In this document: in pieces, positions 26,283 to 34,954 of the stretch | Numbering within the stretch: position 1 is the stretch's first letter | Layout of the letters: the number at the start of each line of letters is the position of its first letter | Notes under the pieces: generated by a model | The model's input: only the letters and a program-made list of their open reading frames with translations | Told to the model about the DNA's origin: nothing | Database searches by the model: none | Translations under genes and position numbers: made by a program | Source of the DNA: [Actinomadura] parvosata subsp. kistnae | Lineage (GTDB): Bacteria > Actinomycetota > Actinomycetes > Streptosporangiales > Streptosporangiaceae | Length of the DNA: 64,000 nucleotides | Direction of reading: 5' to 3' | NCBI RefSeq assembly: GCF_900323885.1 | Contig: NZ_OOHJ01000017.1 | Coordinates: 1-64,000, forward strand

Positions 26283-27752
26283 TCACCGCAGCGTGGGCTG
26301 AAGATCGTCGTCGTCGTCCGCGGCGGTGCCGCCGTCCACGAGGCCGTGCTCGGTCAGCTCCCAGAAGTGCCGGCGGTCGGGCCGGGCGAGCTGGTACAGC
26401 GCCTTGTAGGCGGCCACGCTCATCAGAGCCCAGTACAGCGGGATGGTCAGCATGGCCCGCACCGCGGGGAACAGGCCGCGTTCGAGGCAGCCGGCCATCA
26501 TGCAGTAGACCATCAGGGAGTTGCCGATCACCATGGCGGCGGCGCCGCAGTAGAGCGAGAGCGGGGGGAACAGCGCCTGCACGTACCGGGTGCCGGTGCA
26601 CAGGTAGAGCAGGGTCAGCCCCCAGAAGAACGGGTTGGCCAGGGTGGTGACCGTGGACAGGCCCATGGTGAGGTGGAAGGCGAGCGTCCGCTTCGTGCCG
26701 AGCTGGCGCCACAGCCGCAGCGGGTGCCGGGTGTGGACGAGCCACGTCTGCAGGTATCCCTTGATCCAGCGGCTGCGCTGGCGGATCCAGTTGCCGAGGC
26801 GGCTGTTGGCCTCCTCCTCGGTGACGGAGACCATCATGCGCACGTCCCAGCCGCGCCGGGCGATGCGGATGCCGAGGTCGGCGTCCTCGGTGACGTTGTA
26901 CGGGTCCCAGCCGCCCAGGGCGAGCAGCGCGTCGGTGCGGAAGTGGTTGGAGGTGCCGCCCAGCGGGATCGGCAGCCGGTAGCGGTCGAGCCCGCGCAGC
27001 ATGAGGCTGAAGTGGCCGGCGTACTCGGCGGCGAAGCAGCGGGTCAGCCAGTTGGTCCACGGGTTCCAGTACTGCAGCTCGGCCTGGACGCACACGACCC
27101 GGCCCGGCAGCGCCCTGAAGGCGAGCACGGCCTTGCGGAGCTGGCGCGGCTCGGGCCGGTCCTCGGCGTCGTAGACGACGACGAACTCGCCGCGCGCCCG
27201 CGCGAGGCCGATGTTGCACGCCTTCGGCTTGGTACGCGGCGTGGACGGCGGGATGAGCACGACCTCGAACGGGGCGTCCAGCTCGGGCAGCGCCGCGCGG
27301 GTCTCCTCGTCGTCCTCCTCGACGAGCAGCAGGATCTGCAGGGACGCGGCCGGGTAGTCGAGGCCGGCCAGGCGTTCCAGCAGGGCCGGCAGCACCGCCG
27401 CCTCGCGGTGGAGCGGCACCAGCACGGTGTAGGCGGGCAGCGCCTCGTGGGGCAGGCGGTGCAGGTCCGCCTCGTCCAGGTCGATGACCGCGGCCTCCCA
27501 GGCGCCCAGGACGACGGCGGTCTTGAAGACGAGCACGGCGAGGTAGACGGCGGTGGCCAGCGCGACGGCGGCCTGGCACCACCACAGCGGCGAGGGCCCC
27601 CATCCGAACGCCAGGTGCGCGGCCAGGGCGGCGACGATGACGGCGGGCACCAGGAGGGCGCAGACGGCCTGCCCGCGGCTGAGCAGCCGCCGGGCGCTCA
27701 GCTCCTCATCAAGGGCGCCGGGGGTGCGATGGGCGCGTTGAGGTGTGCTCAT
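26283..27752 (-). CDS. BcsA/cellulose synthase-like family 2 glycosyltransferase, membrane-bound
   Basis: Protein of 489 residues. Two N-terminal membrane helices (about 30-50 and 60-82) precede a GT-A domain. Motifs: DAED at 195-198 in place of DxD, TEDAD at 288-292 and the processivity motif QRSRW at 325-329. Four to five C-terminal helices follow. These marks define processive GT2 enzymes (cellulose, hyaluronan, glucan synthases); the PilZ domain and other Bcs genes are absent. The start overlaps the stop of the upstream GT fusion gene by one base (TGATG). It probably polymerises or extends a surface glycan; the sugar is unknown. Confidence 0.88.
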   Translation of the reverse strand: MSTPQRAHRTPGALDEELSARRLLSRGQAVCALLVPAVIVAALAAHLAFGWGPSPLWWCQAAVALATAVYLAVLVFKTAVVLGAWEAAVIDLDEADLHRLPHEALPAYTVLVPLHREAAVLPALLERLAGLDYPAASLQILLLVEEDDEETRAALPELDAPFEVVLIPPSTPRTKPKACNIGLARARGEFVVVYDAEDRPEPRQLRKAVLAFRALPGRVVCVQAELQYWNPWTNWLTRCFAAEYAGHFSLMLRGLDRYRLPIPLGGTSNHFRTDALLALGGWDPYNVTEDADLGIRIARRGWDVRMMVSVTEEEANSRLGNWIRQRSRWIKGYLQTWLVHTRHPLRLWRQLGTKRTLAFHLTMGLSTVTTLANPFFWGLTLLYLCTGTRYVQALFPPLSLYCGAAAMVIGNSLMVYCMMAGCLERGLFPAVRAMLTIPLYWALMSVAAYKALYQLARPDRRHFWELTEHGLVDGGTAADDDDDLQPTLR

Positions 27753-30034
27753 CACACTCGCCTCCGATAGATGTGCTGCACGGCGTCGCGGTAGACGAGC
27801 GTGAAGTCGTGTGTCAGCTCGGGCCGGTCGTGAAGCGCCCGCCAGATCTTGTCCTCCCGCCCGGGCAGGGTACGCGCGTAGATCCACCCGATCCCGCGGC
27901 CGGCGGGATCGCGCAGCGCCCGGTCCCACAGGCGGAAGCTGCCCTCGTAGACGATGCGGTCGAGCGGGATGCGGGAGTCGAACACGGCGATCTCGTTGCC
28001 GTGGTTCTCCATGAGCACGAGCCCGCCGTCGTAGTGCTGCCGCCACCAGGCGACGGCCTTGGTGACGGCGCGTTCGTCGCGGCCGGCGTGCCAGTTCATC
28101 GGCTCGGCGAGGGTTGCGGTGCCGGGCACCGCCACGACGGTGGCGACCATGGCGGCGGTCGCGGCGGTCCAGGCCCAGCGGGCGCGCAGCGGGGCCAGCG
28201 ACACCAGGTATCCGGCGAAGACGGCCGCGCCCAGGGCCATCACCAGGGCGAAGCGCACGTTGTAGAAGCTGCCGTGCACCTCGGGCACGTGCAGGGGGCG
28301 CTGTCCCAGGTACAGGGCGAGGACGAAGAACGGCACGAAGATCAGCAGCGTGTACGGGGCGACGGCCTCGACGTGGAGCCGCCGCCGCCAGCCGTACGCG
28401 ATCGCCCCCGCCGCGCCCGCGAGGGGGGTGACGAGGCCGAGGCCGTGCACCAGGGCGTGGGCGTAGGTGCTCCAGGCGACGCCCAGGGCGCCGATGTTCG
28501 GGTCGTCGGGCGAGACCCACAGGGCCGGCTTGGCGTACTCGCCGGAGTGCCAGTACAGCCAGTCGCCGAAGATCACCCAGCTCCAGGCGACCCAGCCGAT
28601 GATCCCGGCGAAGGCCACGAACCCGAAGAAGATCAGGTGCGCCTCCAGCCGGGCGAGCCCCCGCCAGCGCCGCACCGACACGTACGCCACCACGACCGTC
28701 ATGGCCACGGCCAGCACCCAGCCCTCGTAGCGGGTCAGCGTGGCGAGCAGCGTGGCCGCCGAGGCGAGCGAGAGCTGCGTGTAGCGCCCGGTGCGGCACC
28801 ACTGCGCCAGGTGGTGCACCGCCGCGGCGATGCACGCGAACAGCAGCAGCTCGGTCATCGGGGTGCTCTGCAGGTAGAGCACGTTGGGGTTGAGCGCGAA
28901 CAGCCCGGCCGCGGCGAGCCCGGCCGCCACGCGGCGCGCGCGATCGGTGCCCGCCATGCCGGCGGCGATCAGGTACGCGTACCGCACGGTCACCACGTAC
29001 GAGACCATGGAGATCAGCGAGCCGGCCAGCCCCGAGTAGAACAACGCGTCGTGCCAGATGACGGGCAGGGCCAGCAGGTGCGGCAGCGGCGGCCACACGC
29101 CTCCGAGCTGGGCCAGGCCGGGGGTCGGGCTGTCGATCACCCGGCGGGCGATGAGCAGGTGCGAGCCGCTGTCGTTGTAGGCGAGCACGGAGCCCAGGCC
29201 GACGTGGTACAGGCAGGCGAGGATCGACAGCACCACGCTCGCCACGGTCACCAGGGCGAGCACCCGGTCGCGCGGCATCCGCCAGGCCGGGCGTCTCGTG
29301 CCGAGACCGAGGCCCGCCCGGGAGCGCGAGACGGCCCTCGGCACCGGGGGGCGGCCGTGCCCGCCGCGGCGCGAGAGCGGCAGCTCGACGATCCGGACGT
29401 CCCGCCGCCCGGCCACGTCCAGCGCTCCTTCCGAGAGCCCGCCCATCGGCAAGGGCCCGGCCGCCCCGCCGCGTCCCCACGCCTCCTCCAGCAGCCACCG
29501 GTCGAGCAGCCGGTAGGAGCAGGCGGAGCCGCGGGCGCGCCCGCGCGGCAGCAGACGGTCCCACGCGGCCCAGGACAGGACGGTGGTGCGGCGGGAGCGT
29601 GAGCGGCCCCGCTCGGGCGTGCCGACGACCGCGTCGGCCCGTTCCTCGCGCTGGACGCGCAGCAGCACCGGCAGGTCGGCGGCGTCGATCCGGTCGCCGG
29701 GGCCGACCAGCACGAGCTTGCGCATGTCGGTCCACTCCAGCGCGGCCAGGACGCCGGCCCGCTCGGCCTCCGCCGAGCCCGGCCGGCCCGCGTGCCGCAC
29801 GGTGAGCACCCGGTCGGGGTAGCGCGAGGCGAGCGCGTCGAGGGCGCCGGGGGCGCCGCGCGGCTCGCCGACGATGACGATGCGGTGCTCCAGGCCCGCT
29901 TCGGCGAGGGTGGCGAGCAGGGCCTCCACTTCGTGTTCGAGGTCGTCGGGACGGGGACGCGCGGGGAAGACGACGGCGACCGAGTCGTCCTTGCCCATCG
30001 GGTTCAGGCCGGGCGGATGCTCCTGGGACGGCAT
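27752..30034 (-). CDS. Fusion of a degenerate GT2-like domain and a GT-C-type membrane glycosyltransferase
   Basis: Protein of about 760 residues. The N-terminal ~230 residues look like a nucleotidyl/GT2 Rossmann-type domain (SVAVVFPARPRPDDLEHEVE, KLVLVGPGDRIDAADLP), without a clear DxD. The rest is a polytopic membrane protein with about ten helices. A first-loop NDSGSHLLIARRV resembles the acidic loop of GT-C enzymes, and TRYEGWVLAVAM is typical of actinobacterial ArnT/PMT-like proteins. Such enzymes use polyprenyl-phosphate sugars outside the membrane. The start at 30034 is weakly supported; an ATG at 29998 is possible. It is coupled to the BcsA-like gene. Confidence 0.8.
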   Translation of the reverse strand: MPSQEHPPGLNPMGKDDSVAVVFPARPRPDDLEHEVEALLATLAEAGLEHRIVIVGEPRGAPGALDALASRYPDRVLTVRHAGRPGSAEAERAGVLAALEWTDMRKLVLVGPGDRIDAADLPVLLRVQREERADAVVGTPERGRSRSRRTTVLSWAAWDRLLPRGRARGSACSYRLLDRWLLEEAWGRGGAAGPLPMGGLSEGALDVAGRRDVRIVELPLSRRGGHGRPPVPRAVSRSRAGLGLGTRRPAWRMPRDRVLALVTVASVVLSILACLYHVGLGSVLAYNDSGSHLLIARRVIDSPTPGLAQLGGVWPPLPHLLALPVIWHDALFYSGLAGSLISMVSYVVTVRYAYLIAAGMAGTDRARRVAAGLAAAGLFALNPNVLYLQSTPMTELLLFACIAAAVHHLAQWCRTGRYTQLSLASAATLLATLTRYEGWVLAVAMTVVVAYVSVRRWRGLARLEAHLIFFGFVAFAGIIGWVAWSWVIFGDWLYWHSGEYAKPALWVSPDDPNIGALGVAWSTYAHALVHGLGLVTPLAGAAGAIAYGWRRRLHVEAVAPYTLLIFVPFFVLALYLGQRPLHVPEVHGSFYNVRFALVMALGAAVFAGYLVSLAPLRARWAWTAATAAMVATVVAVPGTATLAEPMNWHAGRDERAVTKAVAWWRQHYDGGLVLMENHGNEIAVFDSRIPLDRIVYEGSFRLWDRALRDPAGRGIGWIYARTLPGREDKIWRALHDRPELTHDFTLVYRDAVQHIYRRRV

Positions 30035-30491
30035 GCGTCGGTCACCGCCTTCACTGACCCGGCACGGCGCCGGCGCCGGACACCGTACGGAAATCTCGGA
30101 AATCAACGCACACGTTCGCCGCCTCACCGAATCGCAGAACGCGCGCACCCGTACAAGTCATGTCTCTCCACCATTGCGATGCGATAAGGCCACGGGTCGC
30201 CGGATTGCACGGGTCAGGAGATTTTCCCGTCGCGTCCGACCCGACACCGATTATCACTGTTGCCGCAGCTCAGGCCCTCGACACGGCTCCTCAAAGCCTG
30301 GCAAAGAGTCATATCGACCGCACACGTCGATAAATGTCCGCTTTATACGGAACGTCGCCGGACACACCCACGAATACAACGCGTGCGCATCCGGCGTTTT
30401 CGCGAGGGGCACAGTTAGCATGACTGCGCGATATTCGCGATGTTCACGTCGCCGGGCGTCAACCGGCATTCCTCACAAAAAAGGACCCACT
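30035..30491. other. Divergent intergenic region between the GT fusion and the lectin gene
   Basis: No gene is supported. The stretch is clearly more AT-rich than its surroundings, as expected for a divergent promoter region. It contains the palindrome CGCGATATTCGCG (30427-30439), about 55 bp before the lectin start, and an ATAAA...TTTAT inverted repeat around 30326-30345. Confidence 0.5.
30427..30439. promoter_or_regulatory. Palindromic site upstream of the lectin gene
   Basis: CGCGATATTCGCG is a 5-3-5 inverted repeat in an otherwise gene-free, AT-richer stretch. The position suits an operator for the lectin-glycosyltransferase pair. The binding protein is unknown. Confidence 0.3.
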
Positions 30492-31061
30492 ATGAGGTTG
30501 TGCACCACTGCTCGAAGCACTCGTGGCGCTCGCGCCCTCGCGGGCGCCGCGAGTTGCGCCATCACGGCGATCGCCCTCACCACGTTCACCGCCCCGCCCG
30601 CCGGCGCGGACACAGGCCCCTGGTACGGCGGCGACGTCGTGGAGATCCAGACCCACGCCGACAAGTGCTTCGACGTCTCCGGCGCCAGCACCGACGACCG
30701 CGCCCCGATCGTCCAGTACGGCTGCGACAACAAGGCGCACCAGCGCTTCAGACTGCGCCACCTGCCCGACGGCTCCGTGGCGATCCAGACGTTCAGCGGC
30801 AAGTGCCTCGACGTCATGAACGCCAGCACCGAGGACCGCGCGCCGCTCATCCAGTTCCGCTGCCACGGCAACCCGAACCAGCGCTTCCACCTCGAGCCGG
30901 CCAGCCGGGGCCGGGTCGTCGTCCACACCGCCGCCGGCAAGTGCCTCGACGTGCGCGAGGGCCACCTGAACGACGGCGTGCCCATCGTCCAGTGGAGCTG
31001 CCACGGCGTCGCCAACCAGCGCTTCTACGTCGTGCCCGCCCGGCCGTGGCCCGGCATGTGA
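30492..31061 (+). CDS. Secreted ricin B-type lectin domain protein
   Basis: Protein of 189 residues. A Sec signal peptide ends near PAGAD at residue 40. The mature part is one beta-trefoil made of three clear repeats, each with CxDV...(I/V/L)xQxxCxxxxxQRF: cysteine pairs 59/78, 105/124 and 151/170, and QRF at 84-86, 130-132 and 176-178 in place of the usual QxW. There is no attached catalytic domain, so it is a pure carbohydrate-binding protein. AAAGGAC precedes the ATG at 30492. Its stop overlaps the start of a glycosyltransferase gene (GTGA), a strong hint that lectin and glycan synthesis are functionally linked. Confidence 0.9.
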   Translation: MRLCTTARSTRGARALAGAASCAITAIALTTFTAPPAGADTGPWYGGDVVEIQTHADKCFDVSGASTDDRAPIVQYGCDNKAHQRFRLRHLPDGSVAIQTFSGKCLDVMNASTEDRAPLIQFRCHGNPNQRFHLEPASRGRVVVHTAAGKCLDVREGHLNDGVPIVQWSCHGVANQRFYVVPARPWPGM

Positions 31062-32365
31062 GCAACGCGCCGGCCCGCCGGCGGCCGCAGGCGCGAGACG
31101 CGGCGCCTGCGGCCGCCCTGGCCAGCGTGGACATCGTCATCCCCGTGCTCAACGAGGAGCGCGCGCTGCCCGGCTGCGTCCGGACGCTGGCCGCCTACCT
31201 CGGCGGCTTCCCGCTGCCGTGGCGGATCACCATCGTCGACAACGGCAGCACCGACGGCACCTGGCGGGTCGCCGCCGCGCTGTCCGGGGAGCTGGAGCGG
31301 GTGCACGCGCGCCGGCTGGAGATCCGCGGCCGGGGCGCGGCGCTGCGGGCCGCCTGGCAGGACAGCTCGGCCGACATCGTCGCCTACATGGACGTGGATC
31401 TGTCCACCGACCTCGACGCCCTGTTCCCGCTGGTCGCCTCGGTCGCCAGCGGCCACTCCGAGATCGCCATCGGCACCCGCCTGGCGCCCGGCGCGCGCAC
31501 CCGCCGCTCGCTGCGCCGCGAGGTCGTCTCGCGCGGCTACAACGCGCTGCTGCGGCACGGCTTCGGCGTCCGGTTCAGCGACGCGCAGTGCGGCTTCAAG
31601 GCGGCCAGGACGGACGTGGTCCGGCCGCTGCTGGGCAAGGTCGAGGACGACTCGTGGTTCTTCGACACCGAGCTGCTGCTGCTCGCCGAGCACAACGGCC
31701 TGCGCGTGCACGAGGTGCCCGTCGACTGGATCGAGGACACCGACTCCCGCGTCCGCGTCGTCAGGACCGCCGTGGACGACCTGAAGGGCCTGGCCAGGGT
31801 CGCCTGGTCGATCTGCAGGGGACGCGCGGCCGTGGAGGTGGCGCGGCCCGAGCCGGCGCCCCGCCATCCCGACGCGGTCGTGGCGCGGCTCCGCGAGGCC
31901 ACGTTCCTGTCGTTCGCCACCGTCAACGTGGCCTCCTGCGCGCTGTACGCGCTGGTCTACCTGAGCCTGCGCGAGACCTGGTCCCCCGCCGCCACGAACC
32001 TCGGCGCCGTCGCCCTGACCTTCCTGGTGAGCGGCGCGATCCCGCGCCGGTGGACGGTCGCCCGGCTCCGGCGCGCCGCCGTGCGCGTCCGCTCCGCCGC
32101 CCGCTTCTCCATGGTGTACGCCCTCACGACCGCCGCCGCCCTGGCCGTGCCTTCGGCCGCCGGGCGGGCGGCCGAAGTGGGCGCGGTGCTGGCCGCGTAC
32201 GGGCCGCTCGCGCTGTCACGCTGGATCGCGGGCAGCAAGAGGACCCGGGCCCGGTCGTGGACGCGCCGCCGCCGTCTCGCGCTGCGCCGCCGCACCCTCC
32301 CGCGCCGCCGCATGACCGTCCGCCACCGCCCGCCTTCTGACACCCCGCCACGCCCGCCCTTCTGA
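31058..32365 (+). CDS. DPM/DPG-like GT2 glycosyltransferase fused to a GtrA-like membrane domain
   Basis: Protein of 435 residues. Residues 24-240 form a GT2 domain (SVDIVIPVLNEERALPGC, ITIVDNGSTDGTWR, MDVDLSTDLD at 111-120, FSDAQCGFKA), the dolichyl/polyprenyl-phosphate sugar synthase pattern. Residues 285-385 contain about four helices of GtrA type (FLSFATVNVASCALYALVYL). The C-terminus is a very Arg-rich tail. Such proteins make a polyprenyl-phosphate sugar and may help flip it, which would feed the GT-C enzyme encoded divergently. The start GTG at 31058 overlaps the lectin stop. Confidence 0.88.
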   Translation: MSNAPARRRPQARDAAPAAALASVDIVIPVLNEERALPGCVRTLAAYLGGFPLPWRITIVDNGSTDGTWRVAAALSGELERVHARRLEIRGRGAALRAAWQDSSADIVAYMDVDLSTDLDALFPLVASVASGHSEIAIGTRLAPGARTRRSLRREVVSRGYNALLRHGFGVRFSDAQCGFKAARTDVVRPLLGKVEDDSWFFDTELLLLAEHNGLRVHEVPVDWIEDTDSRVRVVRTAVDDLKGLARVAWSICRGRAAVEVARPEPAPRHPDAVVARLREATFLSFATVNVASCALYALVYLSLRETWSPAATNLGAVALTFLVSGAIPRRWTVARLRRAAVRVRSAARFSMVYALTTAAALAVPSAAGRAAEVGAVLAAYGPLALSRWIAGSKRTRARSWTRRRRLALRRRTLPRRRMTVRHRPPSDTPPRPPF

Positions 32366-32374
32366 CGCCCCGGG

Positions 32375-33166
32375 TCAGCGTTCCAGCCGTTGCCGGGCGC
32401 GGCGTTCCTCCCGCTGGGTCACCTCCAGCCGCTGGCGGGCGTCGTCCAGCTTCCTGCGGGCCTTGCCGAGCTTCTTCTCCAGCCGGGCGACCTTCTCCGC
32501 CCGCTCCTCGTGCTCCCGCCGCGCCACCTCCAGCGCCTGCACCCACTCCTGGTGCGCGGCCTGCGCCTCCTGCCGCTCGCGCGCCTTCCTGGCCTCGGCC
32601 TCCTCGCGGGCCCGCGCCCGCTCCGCCTCCTCCCCGGCCCGCTCCTCGGCGCTCCTGCCCTTCCGTACGGCGGGCGCGCGCGTCACGGGGGCCGGCGCGA
32701 AGCCGCTGTAGCGCAGCGGCTTGACCAGCCGCCCCTGGCGCACCTCCGCGGCCGCCCCGTCGTCCACGAGCGCGGCGTCCAGCGTCTGGTCCACCTCCGT
32801 GCCGGCCGCCGGTGACAGCTCGGCATCCTGCCGGGCGAGCCGCCCCACCTTCTCGGTCACCTCGCCCCGCCGCTGGGTCAGCTCGGCCAGCGCCTCGGGG
32901 TCCTGCTCCTGCCACGCGGCGCGCAGCCGTTCGCCCACGTCGAGCAGCTCGGCCAGCTCGGCGGGATGCTCGCGGGCGAGCCGGTTGACCGCCCAGGCGG
33001 ACACGGTCGGCTTGCGCAGGCGCGCGATCTCGCGCGAGAGCCGCGCGTCGCCTGCCTGCTTGGCGGCGCGGGCCTCGGCCGTGCGCGCGGCGGTGAAGTC
33101 GGACGGCGGCAGGGCGTAGAGCCGGTCCGCCACCTCGTCAAGATCCACACAGGACAAATACCCCAC
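32375..33166 (-). CDS. Coiled-coil protein of unknown function
   Basis: Protein of 263 residues from GTG 33166; a GTG at 33148 (then VDLDEVADRL) may be the real start. The first ~150 residues are helical with RLRKPTVSAWAVNRLAREHP, a segment seen in many uncharacterised actinobacterial proteins. The last ~100 residues are a long, highly charged Glu/Arg/Ala coiled coil. No membrane segment or catalytic motif is visible. It ends 9 bp from the convergent glycosyltransferase stop and is divergent from the Clp-N gene. Confidence 0.75.
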   Translation of the reverse strand: MGYLSCVDLDEVADRLYALPPSDFTAARTAEARAAKQAGDARLSREIARLRKPTVSAWAVNRLAREHPAELAELLDVGERLRAAWQEQDPEALAELTQRRGEVTEKVGRLARQDAELSPAAGTEVDQTLDAALVDDGAAAEVRQGRLVKPLRYSGFAPAPVTRAPAVRKGRSAEERAGEEAERARAREEAEARKARERQEAQAAHQEWVQALEVARREHEERAEKVARLEKKLGKARRKLDDARQRLEVTQREERRARQRLER

Positions 33167-33221
33167 ATGCGCGCTTTCCTAGCGCATAGTGGAGGCAGCC
33201 CCAGCCGAACGGAGGCCCCCG

Positions 33222-33824
33222 GTGTTCGAACGCTTCACCGACCGTGCGCGCAGGGTCATCGTCCTCGCCCAGGAGGAGGCGCGGACGATGAGCCACAACT
33301 ACATCGGCACGGAGCACATATTGCTCAGCCTCATCCGTGAGGGCGAGGGCCTGGCCGCGCTGGTGCTCGAGGGCGGCGGCGTGGAGTACGACCACGTACG
33401 CGCCTTCATCGAGCGGGAGGTCGGCCAGGGCGCCAAGTCTCCCGGCGGGCACATCCCGTTCACGCCGCGTGCCAAGAAGGTCCTGGAGCTGTCGCTGCGT
33501 GAGGCGCTGCAGCTGCGGCACAACTACATCGGCACCGAGCACATCCTGCTCGGCCTGATCAGGGAGGGCGAGGGCCTGGCCGCCCAGGCGCTCGTGGACG
33601 CGGGGGCGGACCTGCCCGACCTGCGCCAGCGCGTGCTGGACCGGGTGAGCCGCGGCTCCAAGGAGCGCCCGGCCGAGATGTTCTTCTCCGGCGGCTCCAT
33701 GCTGAGCGAGCGGCTCACCCAGATCCAGGAGAGCCTCGACCGCATCGAACGCCACCTGGGCATCCAGCGCGACGAGCCCCCACGGCCCAGGCGGAGGACG
33801 AAGGCGGCGAGGACGAGGCCCTAG
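33222..33824 (+). CDS. Stand-alone double Clp-N domain protein
   Basis: Protein of 200 residues. It has two Clp repeat (ClpC N-domain) units: FTDRARRVIVLAQEEARTM plus NYIGTEHILLSLIREGEGL, then FTPRAKKVLELSLREALQL plus NYIGTEHILLGLIREGEGL. No Walker motif follows, so it is an adaptor-like N-domain without ATPase. A short helical C-terminus ends in a basic tail. GTG at 33222 is preceded by GGAGG. Possible roles are binding ClpC adaptors or substrates, or phosphoarginine recognition as known for ClpC N-domains; these are inferences. Its stop TAG shares the tetramer CTAG with the convergent gene. Confidence 0.87.
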   Translation: MFERFTDRARRVIVLAQEEARTMSHNYIGTEHILLSLIREGEGLAALVLEGGGVEYDHVRAFIEREVGQGAKSPGGHIPFTPRAKKVLELSLREALQLRHNYIGTEHILLGLIREGEGLAAQALVDAGADLPDLRQRVLDRVSRGSKERPAEMFFSGGSMLSERLTQIQESLDRIERHLGIQRDEPPRPRRRTKAARTRP

Positions 33825-34846
33825 GCTGAGACCATCGCGCCGACCGGCAGCCGGGCCTCGATGACGCCCGGGTCCTCGGTGTAGCCGAGCGTGGCGCCCA
33901 GCGAGAGCAGCAGCCGCCGCATGCGTACGTTGTCGGCCAGCATCGTCGCCCTGACCTCGGCGTACCCGAGGTCGCGGGCGGCCCGCACGAGCATTCTGGC
34001 CATCGCCGTGCCCAGACCGCGCCCCTGCCAGCGGTCCTCGACCAGGAAGGCCATCTCGGCGGTGCCGGGATCGTTCGTGAACATGAGGTTGGCCATGCCG
34101 ACGACCTGCCCGTCGTGCCCGGCGACCAGCGACTGCCCCCTGTTCCTGTCGCAGAGCTGGTCGAACACGCGCGGCGGCAGCGCCGGCATCGAGGTGAAGT
34201 AGCGGAACCTGCGCGACTCCGGGGAGCACCGGTCGTGCAGGTCGCGCACGGCCTCGCGGTAGATCGAGGTGAGCGGCCGCACGGTGACCTCGACGCCGTC
34301 GGCGAGCTTGACCGCCCGGTCGGCGGCGCCGCTCTCCTCGGGGGCGGGCTGGGCGAGCCGGGCGAAGGAGGCCGCCCTGGCCGCCTCGGTCAGCGTGAAC
34401 GGCAGCTCGGCGCGGCGCAGCCGGACCGCCCGGCGCGGCGCGACCGGAACGACGAGCAGCGTCGGGTCGGGAAGATCACTCACGGCCTCACCATAGACCC
34501 AGCGGGCGTCGTCCGCGCGCAGCAGCTCGGCCAGCAGCTCGGGCAGGCGCCAGGGCATCGTGCGCAGCCGGGAGGCCAGCAGCAGGACCCTGGTGGGCTC
34601 GTCGGTCAGCTCGTGCGCGGTGGCGGGGACGACCGTGACGTTACGGCCCCCCGCCGCTTCGAGTGCCTCCCGTACGGTGTCGGGGGTCGCGGGGATGTCG
34701 GCGACGAACTCGTCGACGGTCCCTTCTGTGTCGGTCTGCACGCTCAGGCCGAGGATGTTGCCGCCCCTGTGGGCCAGGGCCGCGGCCAGGGAGGCCAGCC
34801 GGCCGGGTCGTTCGTCCACCGTGGTCCGGATGCGCAAGAATCCCAT
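33821..34846 (-). CDS. ACT domain-GNAT acetyltransferase fusion
   Basis: Protein of 341 residues. The N-terminal ~75 residues are an ACT domain (RIRTTVDERPGRLASLAAALAHRGGNI), usually a small-molecule, often amino-acid, sensor. The C-terminal ~160 residues are a GNAT fold, with acetyl-CoA loop EDRWQGRGLGTAMARMLV near 270 and MAFLVE before it. The linker has a basic region. Actinobacterial lysine acetyltransferases with an amino-acid-binding ACT domain are known and regulate acyl-CoA synthetases, so a ligand-controlled protein acetyltransferase is a reasonable inference. Start ATG at 34846. Confidence 0.82.
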   Translation of the reverse strand: MGFLRIRTTVDERPGRLASLAAALAHRGGNILGLSVQTDTEGTVDEFVADIPATPDTVREALEAAGGRNVTVVPATAHELTDEPTRVLLLASRLRTMPWRLPELLAELLRADDARWVYGEAVSDLPDPTLLVVPVAPRRAVRLRRAELPFTLTEAARAASFARLAQPAPEESGAADRAVKLADGVEVTVRPLTSIYREAVRDLHDRCSPESRRFRYFTSMPALPPRVFDQLCDRNRGQSLVAGHDGQVVGMANLMFTNDPGTAEMAFLVEDRWQGRGLGTAMARMLVRAARDLGYAEVRATMLADNVRMRRLLLSLGATLGYTEDPGVIEARLPVGAMVSA

Positions 34847-34910
34847 GCGTCCGAGCATGCCCGGCGGCTGTTACACGGCCGCTAACGACGTGTTTCATTG
34901 CGTATTTCGT

Positions 34911-34921
34911 CGCATGATGCG
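34911..34921. promoter_or_regulatory. Palindrome upstream of the amine oxidase-like gene
   Basis: CGCATGATGCG is a perfect 5-1-5 palindrome between two divergent genes, about 34 bp before the plus-strand start at 34955. A nearby TGCG...CGCA arrangement (around 34899-34914) adds to the symmetry. It is a candidate operator; the regulator is unknown. Confidence 0.3.
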
Positions 34922-34954
34922 CCGACTTATCCTGATATAGGAGGATATGTCGCC

